A stretch of 64,000 nucleotides of DNA from NCBI GenBank assembly GCA_944472155.2, contig OX235277.1, positions 20,470,804-20,534,803 on the forward strand, given 5' to 3'. Positions 35,466-47,029 of the stretch are shown here, piece after piece. The stretch's first letter is position 1; each line of letters starts with the position of its first letter. The position numbers were made by a program, and so were the translations under genes. This DNA comes from Trichobilharzia szidati (lineage: Eukaryota > Platyhelminthes > Trematoda > Strigeidida > Schistosomatidae). The notes beneath the pieces are model-generated. The model saw only the letters and a program-made list of their open reading frames with translations. It was not told the origin of the DNA and did not search any database.

Positions 35466-38321
35466 ATGTATTCCATGTACATTTTGCATCTATTTACTCA
35501 TATTTTGTTGGTGTTTACATTTAAAATTATGCATTCTAATCGTATCATTCACTCTCGGGATTATATAAAATGCTTAAAACCTAAAAACTTTCATATTTGC
35601 AATAAACTCAAGAAAAAGCACCATGGTGGTTGGCAACGTGCTTTAAAATCTACACCCATACATCAAACTACTGTTCCGGTTATCGTTAGTACGAACTGTC
35701 GGTCACTGCCTAACAAAATTCTGGATTTTCAGTCCCTGTTGTTGTCCGAAACTTATCATAATACTGGTATTGTAACTCTACAAGAAACCTGGCTTCATGA
35801 CTCATATGATGACAATATAGTATCTTTAAATGATTTTAATGTATTCCGACAAGACCGTGTTTGTTCCAAGAAAAAATGCGGCGGAGGAGTAGCTACATTT
35901 ATTCACTCAAAATGGTCTATTTCTAACAATGTTTGTTTCAAATTCTCGAATGACTACATTGATTGCATCACTGTCAGATGTCGCCCGAGACACTTGTCAA
36001 AATACAAATTCATTTATATTTCTAATGTTTATGTCTCTCCTGGCTGTACCATATCGGATTTATCTATGTTCGCAGGTGAATTCACCGCTTTTGCTGCAGC
36101 TTGTTTCGAGAACTCTTTATCAATAGTGACTGGCGATTTTAACTCTTGTGATCACTCCTTCCTTATATCACTTGGCCATGACAATATTGTTAACTTTGCT
36201 ACCCGTCTCGAAAAAACACTAGATCTAGTATTCATCAATGATGTTGGTATATATGAAGCTCGCAAACGTGCTCCTGTATTGAACTCTGACCACTGCATCA
36301 TACGTGTACTGCCTAAAATATATTCCAAATCACACAAACGTGTCTTCTCTCACCTCTACAGTAAATTTCAACGGAGATGCTACTCACAAGATAATCTAAG
36401 CAAACTCAGATGCATTTTGATAGATACTAACTGGGACCTATTTACAGAACAAACATTAAATGACACAATCACAAACACCACAGATTATCTTAAATTCTGT
36501 TTGGAAATATGTTGTCCTAAAGAAACATTATTCACTCGTTTTGACCGTTTCTCTTCTCCATATCTCAAAAAGCTCCGTAGAGATAAAGAACTGTTGTTCA
36601 AAACAAATGATAAGTCAGGTGTAAAAAAGCTAAATCCTCTGATAAAACTCGAAATGCACAGACTAAATGTTTTATACAACCAAAGATTTTTGTCATGTAA
36701 AACCCCTTCTAGTTTATGGAAACTTTTTAAAGAAATAACTAGCGGTAAGCGGTGTAATTCTGTACAATCTCTTAATGTTAATAATCTTAATAAGTCTTTC
36801 ATACGCTCCTCTGACGATATCCTTCCTAATGATACAAATCACATGGACAATAATTTTAATGGTTTTAATACCCTTGATGTGCTTAAATGTCTCCGTTCTC
36901 TTAAGCCTTCCCAAAGCCTTGGTCTTGATGGCGTACCTGCCATTGTCCTCAGGAACTGTGCTGATATTTTGTGTTACCCTCTTAGTAATATTTTTAATGC
37001 TTCCTTTTCCAGTAATGTTCTACCTTCTGCATGGAAAAACATTAAAATTGTCCCTATACCAAAACAATCTTCTGGTACCGATAGTAAATTTAGGCCTATT
37101 GCAGTTACTTCTCCTTTTTTAAAATTGATGGAAAAACTACTTTTACTTCGTCTTGAACCTTCATTGAAAGCTTTTAATGACCCTAAGCAATTTGCATATA
37201 AACATGGTAGAAGTACCTTGGATGCTGCGGTTGTCTTATATCATAATGTTGTTTCTTGTTTAGACAAAGGTGCCAAATATGTTCGTGGTGCTTTCCTAGA
37301 CTACACATCTGCGTTTGACTCTGTACCTAGGGGCCTTTTATTAAATAAGCTCCCCTTGACGCACACAGCATCCTGGGCTAAGAGTTGGTTGCATTCTTAT
37401 TTTTCTGATAGAATGCAGTATACTGCATATAATGGCAAATCTTCTTCTGCTTTGCTTACAAAAGCCGGTGTTCCTCAAGGTGCCGTCCTCTCTCCCTTTC
37501 TTTTTTCTTTCTTCCTACATGACCTGCCACATTTAAACGAAACCAATTTTGTCAAATATGCTGATGATCTGACTGTATCACTGCCTATCACTTCTGAGTC
37601 TGACTGCTCCAAACTTAATAGCTTTCTGTCGGACATCAGCATGTGGTCTAAGTCAAATGGTCTTATGTTAAACCCTTCCAAATGTCAGGCAGTTAACTTT
37701 ACCTTCAAACATCGACGTGACATACATGAACTAGTTAGTTCCCATGATGCCTGTAGCATAGATGTTACAGAAATTGAAACCAAATCAAGCATTAAATACC
37801 TTGGATTAGTTCTTTCCTCGGACCTTTCATGGTCATCTCACATTTTATTGGTCTCTAAGAAAATGTTTCGTCTTACCTTCTACATTAAAAAGTTAAGACA
37901 ACAAGGTATCAGCCAACCTTTAGTTCTGCGATTTTTAAACTCCTGTATTTTACCCATTGTACTTTATTGTTCTCCATTAATCTTTCCTGGGCTTCTTAAA
38001 AAGGACTATGCCGTATTACGAAGGGTATTAAATGCTGTGAGTAGGGCTTGTGGTTTGCCACTGCGTGATCTCGCCAATACCATAGTCGAGAGACACGTAA
38101 ATTCCTGTAAAAATTGGGTAAAGGCCGTACTGTCAGACCCTCTGCACCCTCTTTATTCACAATTATCCCCTTGTATCTCATCAGGTAGAACGAGAAGTCA
38201 ATATAAGAAATTATATGCTCGTACCACTAAGTACAAAAATTCTACAATACCGTACTTAGCCCGTATTTTATGTGATGAAGACACTGTTAGACGTGAAACA
38301 TATAAGTTACTATGTAATTAG
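35466..38321 (+). CDS. LINE ORF2: endonuclease and reverse transcriptase
   Basis: An uninterrupted 951-codon frame. Residues about 70-280 form an exonuclease-endonuclease-phosphatase (APE-like) domain with its expected catalytic blocks: STNCRSL (N77), LQETW (E107), TGDFN (222-226) and NSDHC (273-277). A linker follows, then the reverse transcriptase: LGLDGVPAIVL (486-496), IVPIPK and FRPIAVTS, GAFLDYTSAFDSVP (D612), AGVPQGAVLSP (667-677), the catalytic YADD (698-701) and IKYLGLVLSSDLSWSSH. A basic C-terminal tail ends at residue 951. All catalytic residues I can identify are intact. Length and order fit ORF2 of CR1/Jockey-group non-LTR retrotransposons. The first Met is not certain; Met22 is an alternative, as the endonuclease starts only near residue 70. 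It would nick target DNA and prime cDNA synthesis there. Confidence 0.92.
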   Translation: MYSMYILHLFTHILLVFTFKIMHSNRIIHSRDYIKCLKPKNFHICNKLKKKHHGGWQRALKSTPIHQTTVPVIVSTNCRSLPNKILDFQSLLLSETYHNTGIVTLQETWLHDSYDDNIVSLNDFNVFRQDRVCSKKKCGGGVATFIHSKWSISNNVCFKFSNDYIDCITVRCRPRHLSKYKFIYISNVYVSPGCTISDLSMFAGEFTAFAAACFENSLSIVTGDFNSCDHSFLISLGHDNIVNFATRLEKTLDLVFINDVGIYEARKRAPVLNSDHCIIRVLPKIYSKSHKRVFSHLYSKFQRRCYSQDNLSKLRCILIDTNWDLFTEQTLNDTITNTTDYLKFCLEICCPKETLFTRFDRFSSPYLKKLRRDKELLFKTNDKSGVKKLNPLIKLEMHRLNVLYNQRFLSCKTPSSLWKLFKEITSGKRCNSVQSLNVNNLNKSFIRSSDDILPNDTNHMDNNFNGFNTLDVLKCLRSLKPSQSLGLDGVPAIVLRNCADILCYPLSNIFNASFSSNVLPSAWKNIKIVPIPKQSSGTDSKFRPIAVTSPFLKLMEKLLLLRLEPSLKAFNDPKQFAYKHGRSTLDAAVVLYHNVVSCLDKGAKYVRGAFLDYTSAFDSVPRGLLLNKLPLTHTASWAKSWLHSYFSDRMQYTAYNGKSSSALLTKAGVPQGAVLSPFLFSFFLHDLPHLNETNFVKYADDLTVSLPITSESDCSKLNSFLSDISMWSKSNGLMLNPSKCQAVNFTFKHRRDIHELVSSHDACSIDVTEIETKSSIKYLGLVLSSDLSWSSHILLVSKKMFRLTFYIKKLRQQGISQPLVLRFLNSCILPIVLYCSPLIFPGLLKKDYAVLRRVLNAVSRACGLPLRDLANTIVERHVNSCKNWVKAVLSDPLHPLYSQLSPCISSGRTRSQYKKLYARTTKYKNSTIPYLARILCDEDTVRRETYKLLCN

Positions 38322-38635
38322 TATAGTGAATCGACCGTTTCATTGTTCATCTTTCTGTAATTCTATGATGTCACCCTTTCTATCGTTTAATTATAACTTT
38401 GCTATTTTTATTTTAGTTGTTATTACTATTATTACTACAATTTTATATTTTTCTCCTTATCCTATACTGTAATTGCTACATAGCTCCTATAAAAACGTTT
38501 TGTTATCATTATTATGTATTAATTATTCCGTTTACCTATTTTTTTTTGTTTGTTGTTGTCGTTTTTGAGTAAATTAGATGCAATACTGTACTGAATGCTG
38601 AAAATTCCTTGCTGTATCATTAATACTGTTTTTGG

Positions 38636-38641
38636 AATAAA
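38636..38641 (+). terminator. Polyadenylation signal AATAAA of the LINE
   Basis: A canonical AATAAA hexamer lies about 315 bp after the ORF2 stop and a few bases before the (ATT)n tail. Its position supports this as the natural 3' end of the element's transcript. Confidence 0.6.
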
Positions 38642-38660
38642 GCAAAATTATTATTATTAT

Positions 38661-41600
38661 GTCAACAATGCCTTGGGAAATTGGTGTCATGAGGGGGAGA
38701 AATGAGTGATAACTATCATTCACCCACTGATTTCACTCATTATTTGAGCTTTATCGACTTAGTAGATATCAAGAAATTCATGATAACAGTGATATGCAGC
38801 GATTTTAACATCCCAGTGTTCACGTGGTGCGTTCAAAACACTGATGTTATATATAATGCAGTATACTACAAGTGATTCAATTGCCCTTTTTCTCAGTACT
38901 GGCGAAATTTCACTCGATTTAATTAGGTGAACTTTTTGTGACCTAATCTTAATCATGAATTTTGCAGAAATATGTACGCTATACACTCCACAATTTATAT
39001 TGAGAAGTATAATATGCTGGGAGTAGAAAAGTGTGGTTTAGTTAGTGTTGAATAACTAAACAAGATCACAAGAATGATTGATTGAAAGTATCACTTGCGA
39101 AATATTTGCAATAATCAGGAAATCAATGAGGCATTTTTAGTTTCATTTCTGACTCCTGTTTGTTTTTTATTAAGTTTAGTTCAGATTTATTCCAAGGTAA
39201 CTACAAATTACTATCAAAATATATCTCAATCATGTGCTCATTGTGTAGGCGACTTGTTGGTGTTCCATTTTAATACGGCGCATACATACATTGAACTGTC
39301 CCCAGTATTATGTCACTTGTTCCACTTGTTATTCTAAATCAATTCTTTTCTACATCGTTAAATTCTAATCTGTCAAATTTCACTCAATATTACGAAACGC
39401 TTTTATTTGATTCGATCTGTCTACTAATTCTATAATTGCACACCCTTTTCAAGTTCTATCCATCCAATGAATCATTCTATATATGGCATTAATTGTATGG
39501 CCACTTGACATTTATCGATGATTATAATCACCAACATTTTAGTTTTAACTGCATTTCATATTGTAATTATTATTATTTTATCCATTCACACCTATGATTC
39601 ACTTCCTTCACTGGATTTAACTTCTTAAAAAGCCATATATGTACGGTTGTACTGCTTGATGGTAAATTCGCTGAAAAGTGTCTCTTCACTGAATCACTTG
39701 TTTTGATTTGTTACAATGGGAATTTTCCATGATGATTTTGTACACCACCATTAAATGTTATCCGAATGGAAGTGCAAAACTTTCATGGTGCGACCTTCGA
39801 AAGCTGACGGGTGACAGTGTGCATACTTTCTTTTGCATCTAATGATGAGCGTGTAGACACACTTAAGGCAAGAGCAATGCCCTTCTTAGACGTATTGTTG
39901 CAGATGAATAAATCCGGTTTCACAAGATCTGTGGCTTCATGCAATTTTTGATTTACAAAATACATTCTTCCTACTGAATTGGAATGTGTGGTTCTACACA
40001 CACTCACTTGTGTGTGCTGCATCTATTCAGATGCGGCTTTAATCGAAAAATAATCGTTCGATGGTCCACACATTTGATATTTGACCATTAACATCTCATC
40101 AATAAGCTTGATGATATCTCGGCTGTTTCATTAATTCCAGAATTAGGTACACAAATTCGCTCACTGTCTAAATTGAAAACACAATTGTTGCTCTTGTATA
40201 AAAAGCTAAACTGGAGTTTGAATTCAGAGGTTGTCATTCATCACTTTGCGGAGCCATCAGTTCAGCGTTTTTGACATTGGCGAGTTCTCTTCACCATTTC
40301 GTGACCTCACCTAACAAGGTCTTGATTGTTTTATTGGCTGAATGACTGAACTCAGTTGTTATACAAACTTATCCCACTGCGATTAGACATCTACAACTGC
40401 AAATACTAACCTAAGTTCATGTGTCACGTCTCATGGTATCACCTAATTTTGAGTCTTTTCAATGTTAGCAAATTTTTAAAAGAATTTGTGGTGCTCAAAC
40501 GAAAATATTGGAGAAGATCTTTGGCTTCTCGGAATAAAGTAAATATGAAAACTGAAAAGAGGCGTATCAATGAAACGACTAGTCTCTTTACTCACTCAAT
40601 GACGTTGGCTCCATGACTACAAATAAGATAGGAGTTTATTGATAATATGAAACTTGGAAAGCGTAGGTTATTTTTATAGAGGATTTCGACCTCACTTCAA
40701 TAGCAAATACGATATTTTCGGACTTCATTCCGTAAGTGTAACTGGGAGAACTCTGTTGAGTATACCAATTGATGTTACATATGAACCAGAGAAATTAAGC
40801 AGCACTCCAAGAATTTGAAGTTCAGAAACTTTAAAATTCACTTACCCGCCTTAACTTAAATGATGAAGTGTATTTTTGAGGCCGGTTAATAATCGTATTT
40901 TAAAAATTAAGGGAATTAAGGTGAGTACACCTCACCATGAAAAAGTATTGATCATTGGTGTTAACATAAATTCATTCTGCGTTATTCTCGAGTCACTTAC
41001 ATCACAAAGATATTCGTTATCACATTGAACAATGTTATTTACAAATGTGACAGATTGTGTAGCAAAGAGTAGATTCTCCATCGAAAGACGGTATGCAGAC
41101 TTACATTTCTGCACTTAAGTGACATAACATATCAATAAAGACCTTCAAGAATCACATTCAGAATAAAAAAGAAGACGACGATGAATTTATTTCACACAGA
41201 ATAAATGCATGAAGAATTTCACAGATGACTAATCGATAAGTGGTGAAACCCTGGGCACACAACTGATAAATAACAGTCCATTTAAGAGCAGTGTACCGAT
41301 TATAAATCTGGTTTTCCTCCGAAGTCATTTTTATATTTCACCCTGATTAACTAGATGATCATTTGTTAAATAATTATCCAGCAAACTAATGTATAAACTG
41401 TTCAGTTCTAAACATTTTTGCGCATTTGTGGGAAGAGGAACATCATCTTTCGTGTCTCAACTATTGACGGCAGTAGTCTCTGGGTTAATAGTTCAGAAAT
41501 ATTTGTACTCCAATATGTTTCATGCTCAAATATTGGTATATCTTTCCGATATTGTTACATGTTGTGCTGTCTACATTATATTTTGTTGTGAAGTTACTGT

Positions 41601-42075
41601 TTATCATTATAACAGAGAAATATTCTACTTACAATAACTCTCTGAAAACAAGCAATACATTTGAAGATGCCAACAGTTGAGTGAGAGTCATAAACAGTTT
41701 TCAAAATGTAAAAATAAGCTTACACATCAGGTAGCATACAACAACTTTTCCGTGATAACAGAGAAGTGAAAAGAACTTGATAGGGTTCAATAGAATACAT
41801 AGCCCTAGTAATACTGATATGAAATTATATGTGCATGTTATTTTTATTCGTCTTTTGAATTCCGAGTGTAACAAAGGGCTTCCACGCCAGGCCTCCATCG
41901 CACTCATTGGTCTGCAGTCATTTAAAGCCGCTTCTTCAGTCGCCTATAATTTCTTGTTTCCTTATCATGTCGTATCTTCATCATCAGATCTAGACACTTT
42001 ACTCATCATTTCAAACGCGGATGTCATTTGACGTTATTCAATTGTCTTCTCACCGTGTACCAAAGTTATTCCAAT
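38661..42075. other. No gene recognised
   Basis: AT-rich sequence with frames of 60-85 codons on both strands. The minus-strand frame at 39783-40022 (79 codons) has somewhat balanced composition but no motif I know. Sequence near 41870-42020 has raised G+C and may be part of an old repeat. Confidence 0.45.
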
Positions 42076-42516
42076 TCATTGTGAGTATTTATTAAGAGAT
42101 AAGTTCTTCGTTCGTTTGATGAAAGGTTTCTTTGCTAATGACCATTTCTGGTTTGCATTCTCTTCTTCACTATCAAACAAGAGCATATTTAGATGAAGTT
42201 GGAGACAGGATAATGGGAATGCTATTATTGATGCCTTATTTTTAGGAAGTGGTGGTTTGATGTCGGTGTTAAATTTTAAGCTTTCTTTTCCTATCCTGTG
42301 TGTGGACCTGCATAAGAATTTCAGATTATTGAACAATTGGTATTCAAATCTCGACACTCCGATAGTCGTTTTACGAGTTTCTTGGTGTATATGCTGCTGC
42401 CTCGCTTGGTAAGTCAAGGACACAACAATTTCTTCACCCCTGAAATACCATCGGTGTTGACTTTGAGCTGGTTGCTGGTTTTGCATACGCGTATATACCA
42501 ATCTTAAAAGAATCAT
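42076..42516 (-). pseudogene. 146-codon open frame, possibly PLE N-terminal fragment
   Basis: An unusually long open frame for this base composition. A central block (SRFEYQLFNNLKFL, then KESLKFNTDIKPPLP) loosely resembles the N-terminal region of Penelope-like polyproteins, where a helical segment is followed by a hydrophobic, proline-containing motif. The C-terminal third (SEEENANQKW) has no counterpart I recall. No catalytic residue lies in this part, so the match rests on pattern only. The alternatives are an unrecognised host exon or a chance frame. Confidence 0.3.
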
Positions 42517-44094
42517 CCCAATATTTATTGAGAGAAATAAGGTTCCTTTATTTTCTTTCCTTTGCTAATCTTCTTTCATTCGTGCATGAAATTCTTGTTA
42601 AGACTTATGAGCATTCACTTTCTCATCACCTGCCTGCAACCAAAGTAACACAACTGTTCAATGAATACAAGGTGTGTCCATCACTTATTTTCATAATGAC
42701 AATCATTTTTGTGATTTGATAACCAACTTGAAGATATCCTTTAACTTAATTGATCAACTACAATATACTGAAATGAAAATTTATTTAAAAAACAAAACTG
42801 CTTGAAAAGCCACCACGGGATATAAACCTTCCTTGCATACTGAATAAGTGAATTCACATGCTAAGAATTACTGCAACAGCATTTAATAAAGGCAGATATG
42901 GAGATTCAAGTATTTTGAGACTGCATTCAATTGTAATCAGGTACACCGTGTCCGTCGTCGAAAGTTTAGTACTCTAAATATATTAGTTGAACTAAGAAAA
43001 CGCTTGATATGAAACTTAAAAGATGTCAGACACATGTCAATTAACACGTTTAATATTATTCTGATGCAATATTGTTACCACATGTTGTACATGACAAACG
43101 TAACAGGTGAGCATATTCTGCGGAGTTGTACTGCGAAAAATTGATAGCACGAGCTTCATTTTCTTGGAATTATTCATCAATCACACACACCATACAATGA
43201 ATTGTACACTAAGAAGATTTCTGAATTTAAACATACTCAGATCTGCTCAGTTGATGCAAAACAAAGAGACTCAATAAAATGAATCGAAAGTGAATAGAAA
43301 TACAACGTATGATGGAAACAATCAATCAACCAATCCCTACATCGTTTCAGTTCAGTCGTAGTTATGCTTACCTTTTAAAAAAGGGAGTAGATTCGATACC
43401 TGATTAGTTCACTGATGCTAAATGATTCTAACAACGGCCAAGAGGTTCCGGTTTACAATGTCACTGTCGTTGTTGTTATTTTTCGACGAGAGACGATGTT
43501 AAAAAATAGTCATCTTTTATAACGACTTATCACTCGTAACACTAAACAACATCCAACAGTTATTGTGGCCAGAAAACCTTGATTGAATAATATCGCAAAA
43601 TCCATAGAAACTGGCTAATCGATGAACAACTGAAAATGCAACTTCTTTATACTAGTGATTTATTTCCTCAACATGAAATAAAACCGGTGGTGAGCTCGTA
43701 TACTCCTGCAATAAGTATATCAAACGAAATAATGGCACTATTCACTTATAGTCGCAACACCTTTGTACGAAAAGCTATGTATATATGTACCTAGGTTAAG
43801 AGGAGTACAACGAGTAAAACTTTCCTCAGTTTAACATTTGAAATTCTGAAATATTTTGAAGTTTATATAAAATGGAATGAAAAGTGTTTGCATGGAGACT
43901 GGTACTCCGAAAACATTGTTTTATTGAGAATTTAGTCGTCCTCATATGACCAGTCCATACAGAGAAATATTGCTATTCACTACCTGCTTTCAGCTCAGTC
44001 CTATGATATCATCAATTTATATAAACTAGGAGCCAGTATCTTAGAACACACATCGAATGCTTCCGAGCAAAGTAGTCATGAAATACAGAAATGC
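42517..44094. other. No gene recognised
   Basis: AT-rich sequence without notable frames. A B-box-like word (AGATTCGATACC) near 43390 is isolated and not called. Confidence 0.5.
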
Positions 44095-44290
44095 AGGTGA
44101 TTTGAGAAATGAAGTATAGGAAATTTGCCTAATTTTATTCTTTACTGAAAAAGAATAGTGAAATCTATATGGTCTCCTGAAAGCCTATTAGGTCTCCATT
44201 TGAGTCATAATTAGCATAAAAGCATGTCAGTTATTGTATTGTGCTTGAATGTGTAGATTCATGAAGTAACCAGAGTATTTAATATCTGAA
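44095..44290 (+). repeat. Diverged local repeat, partial copy
   Basis: Aligns by eye with 47060-47235 and 45950-46110. Shared runs include GGTCT(C/T)CCTGAAAG, a GCATAAAAG(C/T)AT-like run and a TGAATGTGTAGATTCATGAAGTA-like run. Similarity stops near 44290. No coding content was recognised. Confidence 0.5.
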
Positions 44291-45949
44291 AATTTGGTCA
44301 CATCATCGGAATCCGTCTTCTTCAGATATCTTATATTATCATAGGGACAGCCTCATTCTTATCGTGTAAGGTATCATTACAAAAACGCTAAATGCGATAC
44401 CACCCAATTTATCAATTTTGTATTCTCCCCTGGCAAATAATAAATGACGCCACTTGCTTTAGATAGTGTGCAAGACTTCTAGTGGTTAAGCATTTTTCTT
44501 GTCACATAGACATAATCTTCACTGATGGAAGAGGCGGTATGATATAAATCGACGCTAAATTAAGGTGGAATACCATTTTTTCAGTGAGTCAATTTGATTC
44601 GCAGTTTCGTGATATATATTCATGCTACCTCTGAATTTATTGTTAGCTGGACAACTTGCAGTACTCTTTTGCATATTTTCAGTGATAATATGTAAAACTC
44701 ACCTTTCTCATCTGGATTGAAAGAAGTATTTGTACATATTCCACTGCTTGAAATGCTCTGCTTCGAATTCATGGCACAGATTTCGAGTACACGTATGTTC
44801 TCATAATCAAACACACTTTTAATTATTTATTAACCCTGTTTCATTTATAGTCAGGAGTTACTTATGTACGCATACGGTATAAGTTTATAATTTATAAATA
44901 CATTTGCAGATAAGCATATCGATTTTTGCTCAAGCAGAACTATGACATCCTAGCCCAAATCAAGACTCTTGCGGCTTTTTCTTCGATGAGCTTATGTGAT
45001 AAACGATAGTGTATGAGGTGTCATCATTACGAATTTATCTGCATACCGTTTTGATTAGAGCTATTTCAAGAGCTGATTGAGTTGACATTTCCAAACTTTC
45101 AACACCTCCGAGCAGACAGATGAGGACAATGTTTTCTTCGAGTTATAGCAACTAATGCTTTAGTGGATCCAAGTGCCCAGACACGTTTATAAACTTTTTA
45201 TTTTATTATACGGAAATCGTCAAGGCGTCTATTTTGAAGTGACTGAGGTTAAAATATTCAGGGTGAGGAGAAGAATGGATGGGATAGATATTGTTCACAT
45301 GTCTGTATTCTGAAATTTCCGTCTAGGTTTCATGTTCAACACTTATATGTACAGCACGAAAGAGTGATCTGTTTAACTATATCGTGATAATTCGTTGAAA
45401 ACTATTCTGAAACTGTATTAGTCAATATCTTGTGAATGACTTCTTCCAAAAGAAATACAAATACAAGTTTAAACTAAAGACATCTGCATTTCACTATGTT
45501 AATTTTTACAAAACCTCCTATACAGTAAAATTTTCATTGTGTTTGCGTCCTCCTTCACTGAAAAGACAATAAACTTCACATTAAAAATTGAAAACCTTAA
45601 TATATAAGCCCAAATATTCTGAATACGTAATCTTCTTGTGTACTTCACTAAGAATCAATTCTATTAAAAATTAGGCGGAAGTTAATATGTCGTTAAAGAA
45701 TGCAGACAGTAGAATTCAATGTTCACTTCTACTTACTCATGGAGCCTGAATGAGACAATATGACGTTGGTAGAATTCAGTGCACACGTTAATGGTTTCTT
45801 AGACAAATGCAGGATCAGTTCTGACAAAGACTGATCTACATAAAAAGAGGATCCAAAGGGAAGCACACTGATATTTCAAAATGATGAGATATAAGAAGAA
45901 AGAGAAAACATTCACTAATAAAGTTATCACCGAGAAAATGCAAATTTTC
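44291..45949. other. No gene recognised
   Basis: AT-rich sequence between copies of a diverged repeat family. A 64-codon minus-strand frame at 44620-44814 has no recognisable feature. Confidence 0.45.
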
Positions 45950-46980
45950 TCAGAAAAAACAGTGAGATTCTTTGCTGACTTCATCTTTTATCAGAGAGTA
46001 TTTTTGATGTAAATTTACCTCTTCTCAAAGACCAGTAAGTCTTTTTGACTAATAGTTTGCCTAAGAATATCTGAGTTATTGTATTATGCTGAAATGTGTG
46101 AATAAATAGAGTAACTGTAGTATTCGTTTTGTGTTCAACTTGTTGGATAATACAAGCTGATTTAAGAAAATCCTTCATGTGAAACAGAAAAGTGTCAAAG
46201 ATATGTCAGGTTCCGCATATGTCACCATTATAAATGAATGTTATTACCACTTTTCGCACACATCAGACATCATAAGCATGCATTGTTCCAATTTACGTTC
46301 TGTGTAATCTACGCTAACTACTTTAATATTTCTAGATATTTCTTTCTAATGCGCGACACAATAAATACCGTACCACAAGAAATTTCAGGACATAAACATA
46401 CCAAAGTTACCTGGATTAGTGAAGCAAGTTCCAAGTTGAGAAAATAAGAATATTAGTGAAAAGAAAGAGAACGGGAGATAAACACAAAATAAAAATTATA
46501 TGTTCGGTGTAAACCATGAATTGTGTTACTTAAATTAATTGTGACCAAAATGCGGGATAGAAAGTGTTTTTAAAATGGGTCGTCTGATATATTGTAACTA
46601 TTGTTATGCATAGGGTAACTATTGGTGAATTTCTTTATCTTATTCCTGTTTCATTTCATCCCTCTTCGTAAACCGAAAGGTGTATATTAAATCCCTGCAA
46701 TGTTCACCGATACTTGGATCGTAAAAGTGCCCTTCCGTTTCTATCAGCGATATTTTTTGAAAAAAACGAACATGCGAAGAATTCATGCTGTCAGTTAAGG
46801 CACAAATCACAAGTATTTAGCATGAAGCTGTAATTCAGTCAAATTAGTCTCATTCGAAACGCATGTGAGAGCAAACTAGGAGAAAGTACACCTATCAGCT
46901 TCAATTGCTGGCCACCACATATCAGAATGACATCATGTCATTCTGTTGAAAATGATGAATTGTATGCAGTACAAGTGAAT
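45950..46980 (+). repeat. Diverged local repeat, copy of about 1 kb
   Basis: Aligns over its length with two blocks further on: 47060-47640 and 48360-48850. Diagnostic matches are CTGAAATGTGTGAATAAAT with CTGAAATGTATGAATAAAT at 47188, ACATACC(A/G)AAG(G/T)T(A/T)CCTGGATTA at 46395 and 47486, AATTGTGACCA at 46539 and 48385, and CAAAGTACACCTA- or GAAAGTACACCTA-type runs at 46880 and 48760. Short frames inside are not conserved between copies, so it is unlikely to be coding. Family unknown. Confidence 0.55.
46923..46945. repeat. Perfect 11-bp-arm palindrome
   Basis: CAGAATGACAT and ATGTCATTCTG flank a single C. It lies within the repeat copy. The matching place in the other copy (about 48795-48825) does not form a palindrome, so it is specific to this copy. 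Confidence 0.85.
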
Positions 46981-47029
46981 ATGTGAAGGGACACTTGAAA
47001 TTCAAGTCCAACATAATCAGTTAACAGGC

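Larger units (their letters stand above)
35466..38660 (+). mobile_element. CR1/Jockey-group LINE with intact ORF2
   Basis: Beyond the stop codon lies a T-rich 3' UTR of about 320 bp with AATAAA at 38636-38641, ending in an (ATT)n array at 38647-38660. This short-repeat 3' terminus fits target-primed insertion of a CR1-like element. The 5' end of the element is not defined: no ORF1 and no convincing target-site duplication is seen upstream. It could be a copy truncated just before ORF2. This is the only element in the window with an undamaged enzyme set, so it is the youngest autonomous-looking insertion here. Confidence 0.85.

Noticed and set aside
35929..38181. Several short frames inside the LINE on both strands
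   Set aside because: Shadows of the 951-codon ORF2.
34037..38675. Possible target-site duplication of the LINE (ATTGTCAACATGG near 34037 and ATGTCAACAATG at the 3' flank)
   Set aside because: Imperfect 10-bp match, 1.4 kb upstream of ORF2 with no ORF1 between; likely chance in AT-rich DNA.
43385..43435. B-box-like AGATTCGATACC followed by CTGATG
   Set aside because: Single words only; spacing and flanks do not fit the SINE families here.
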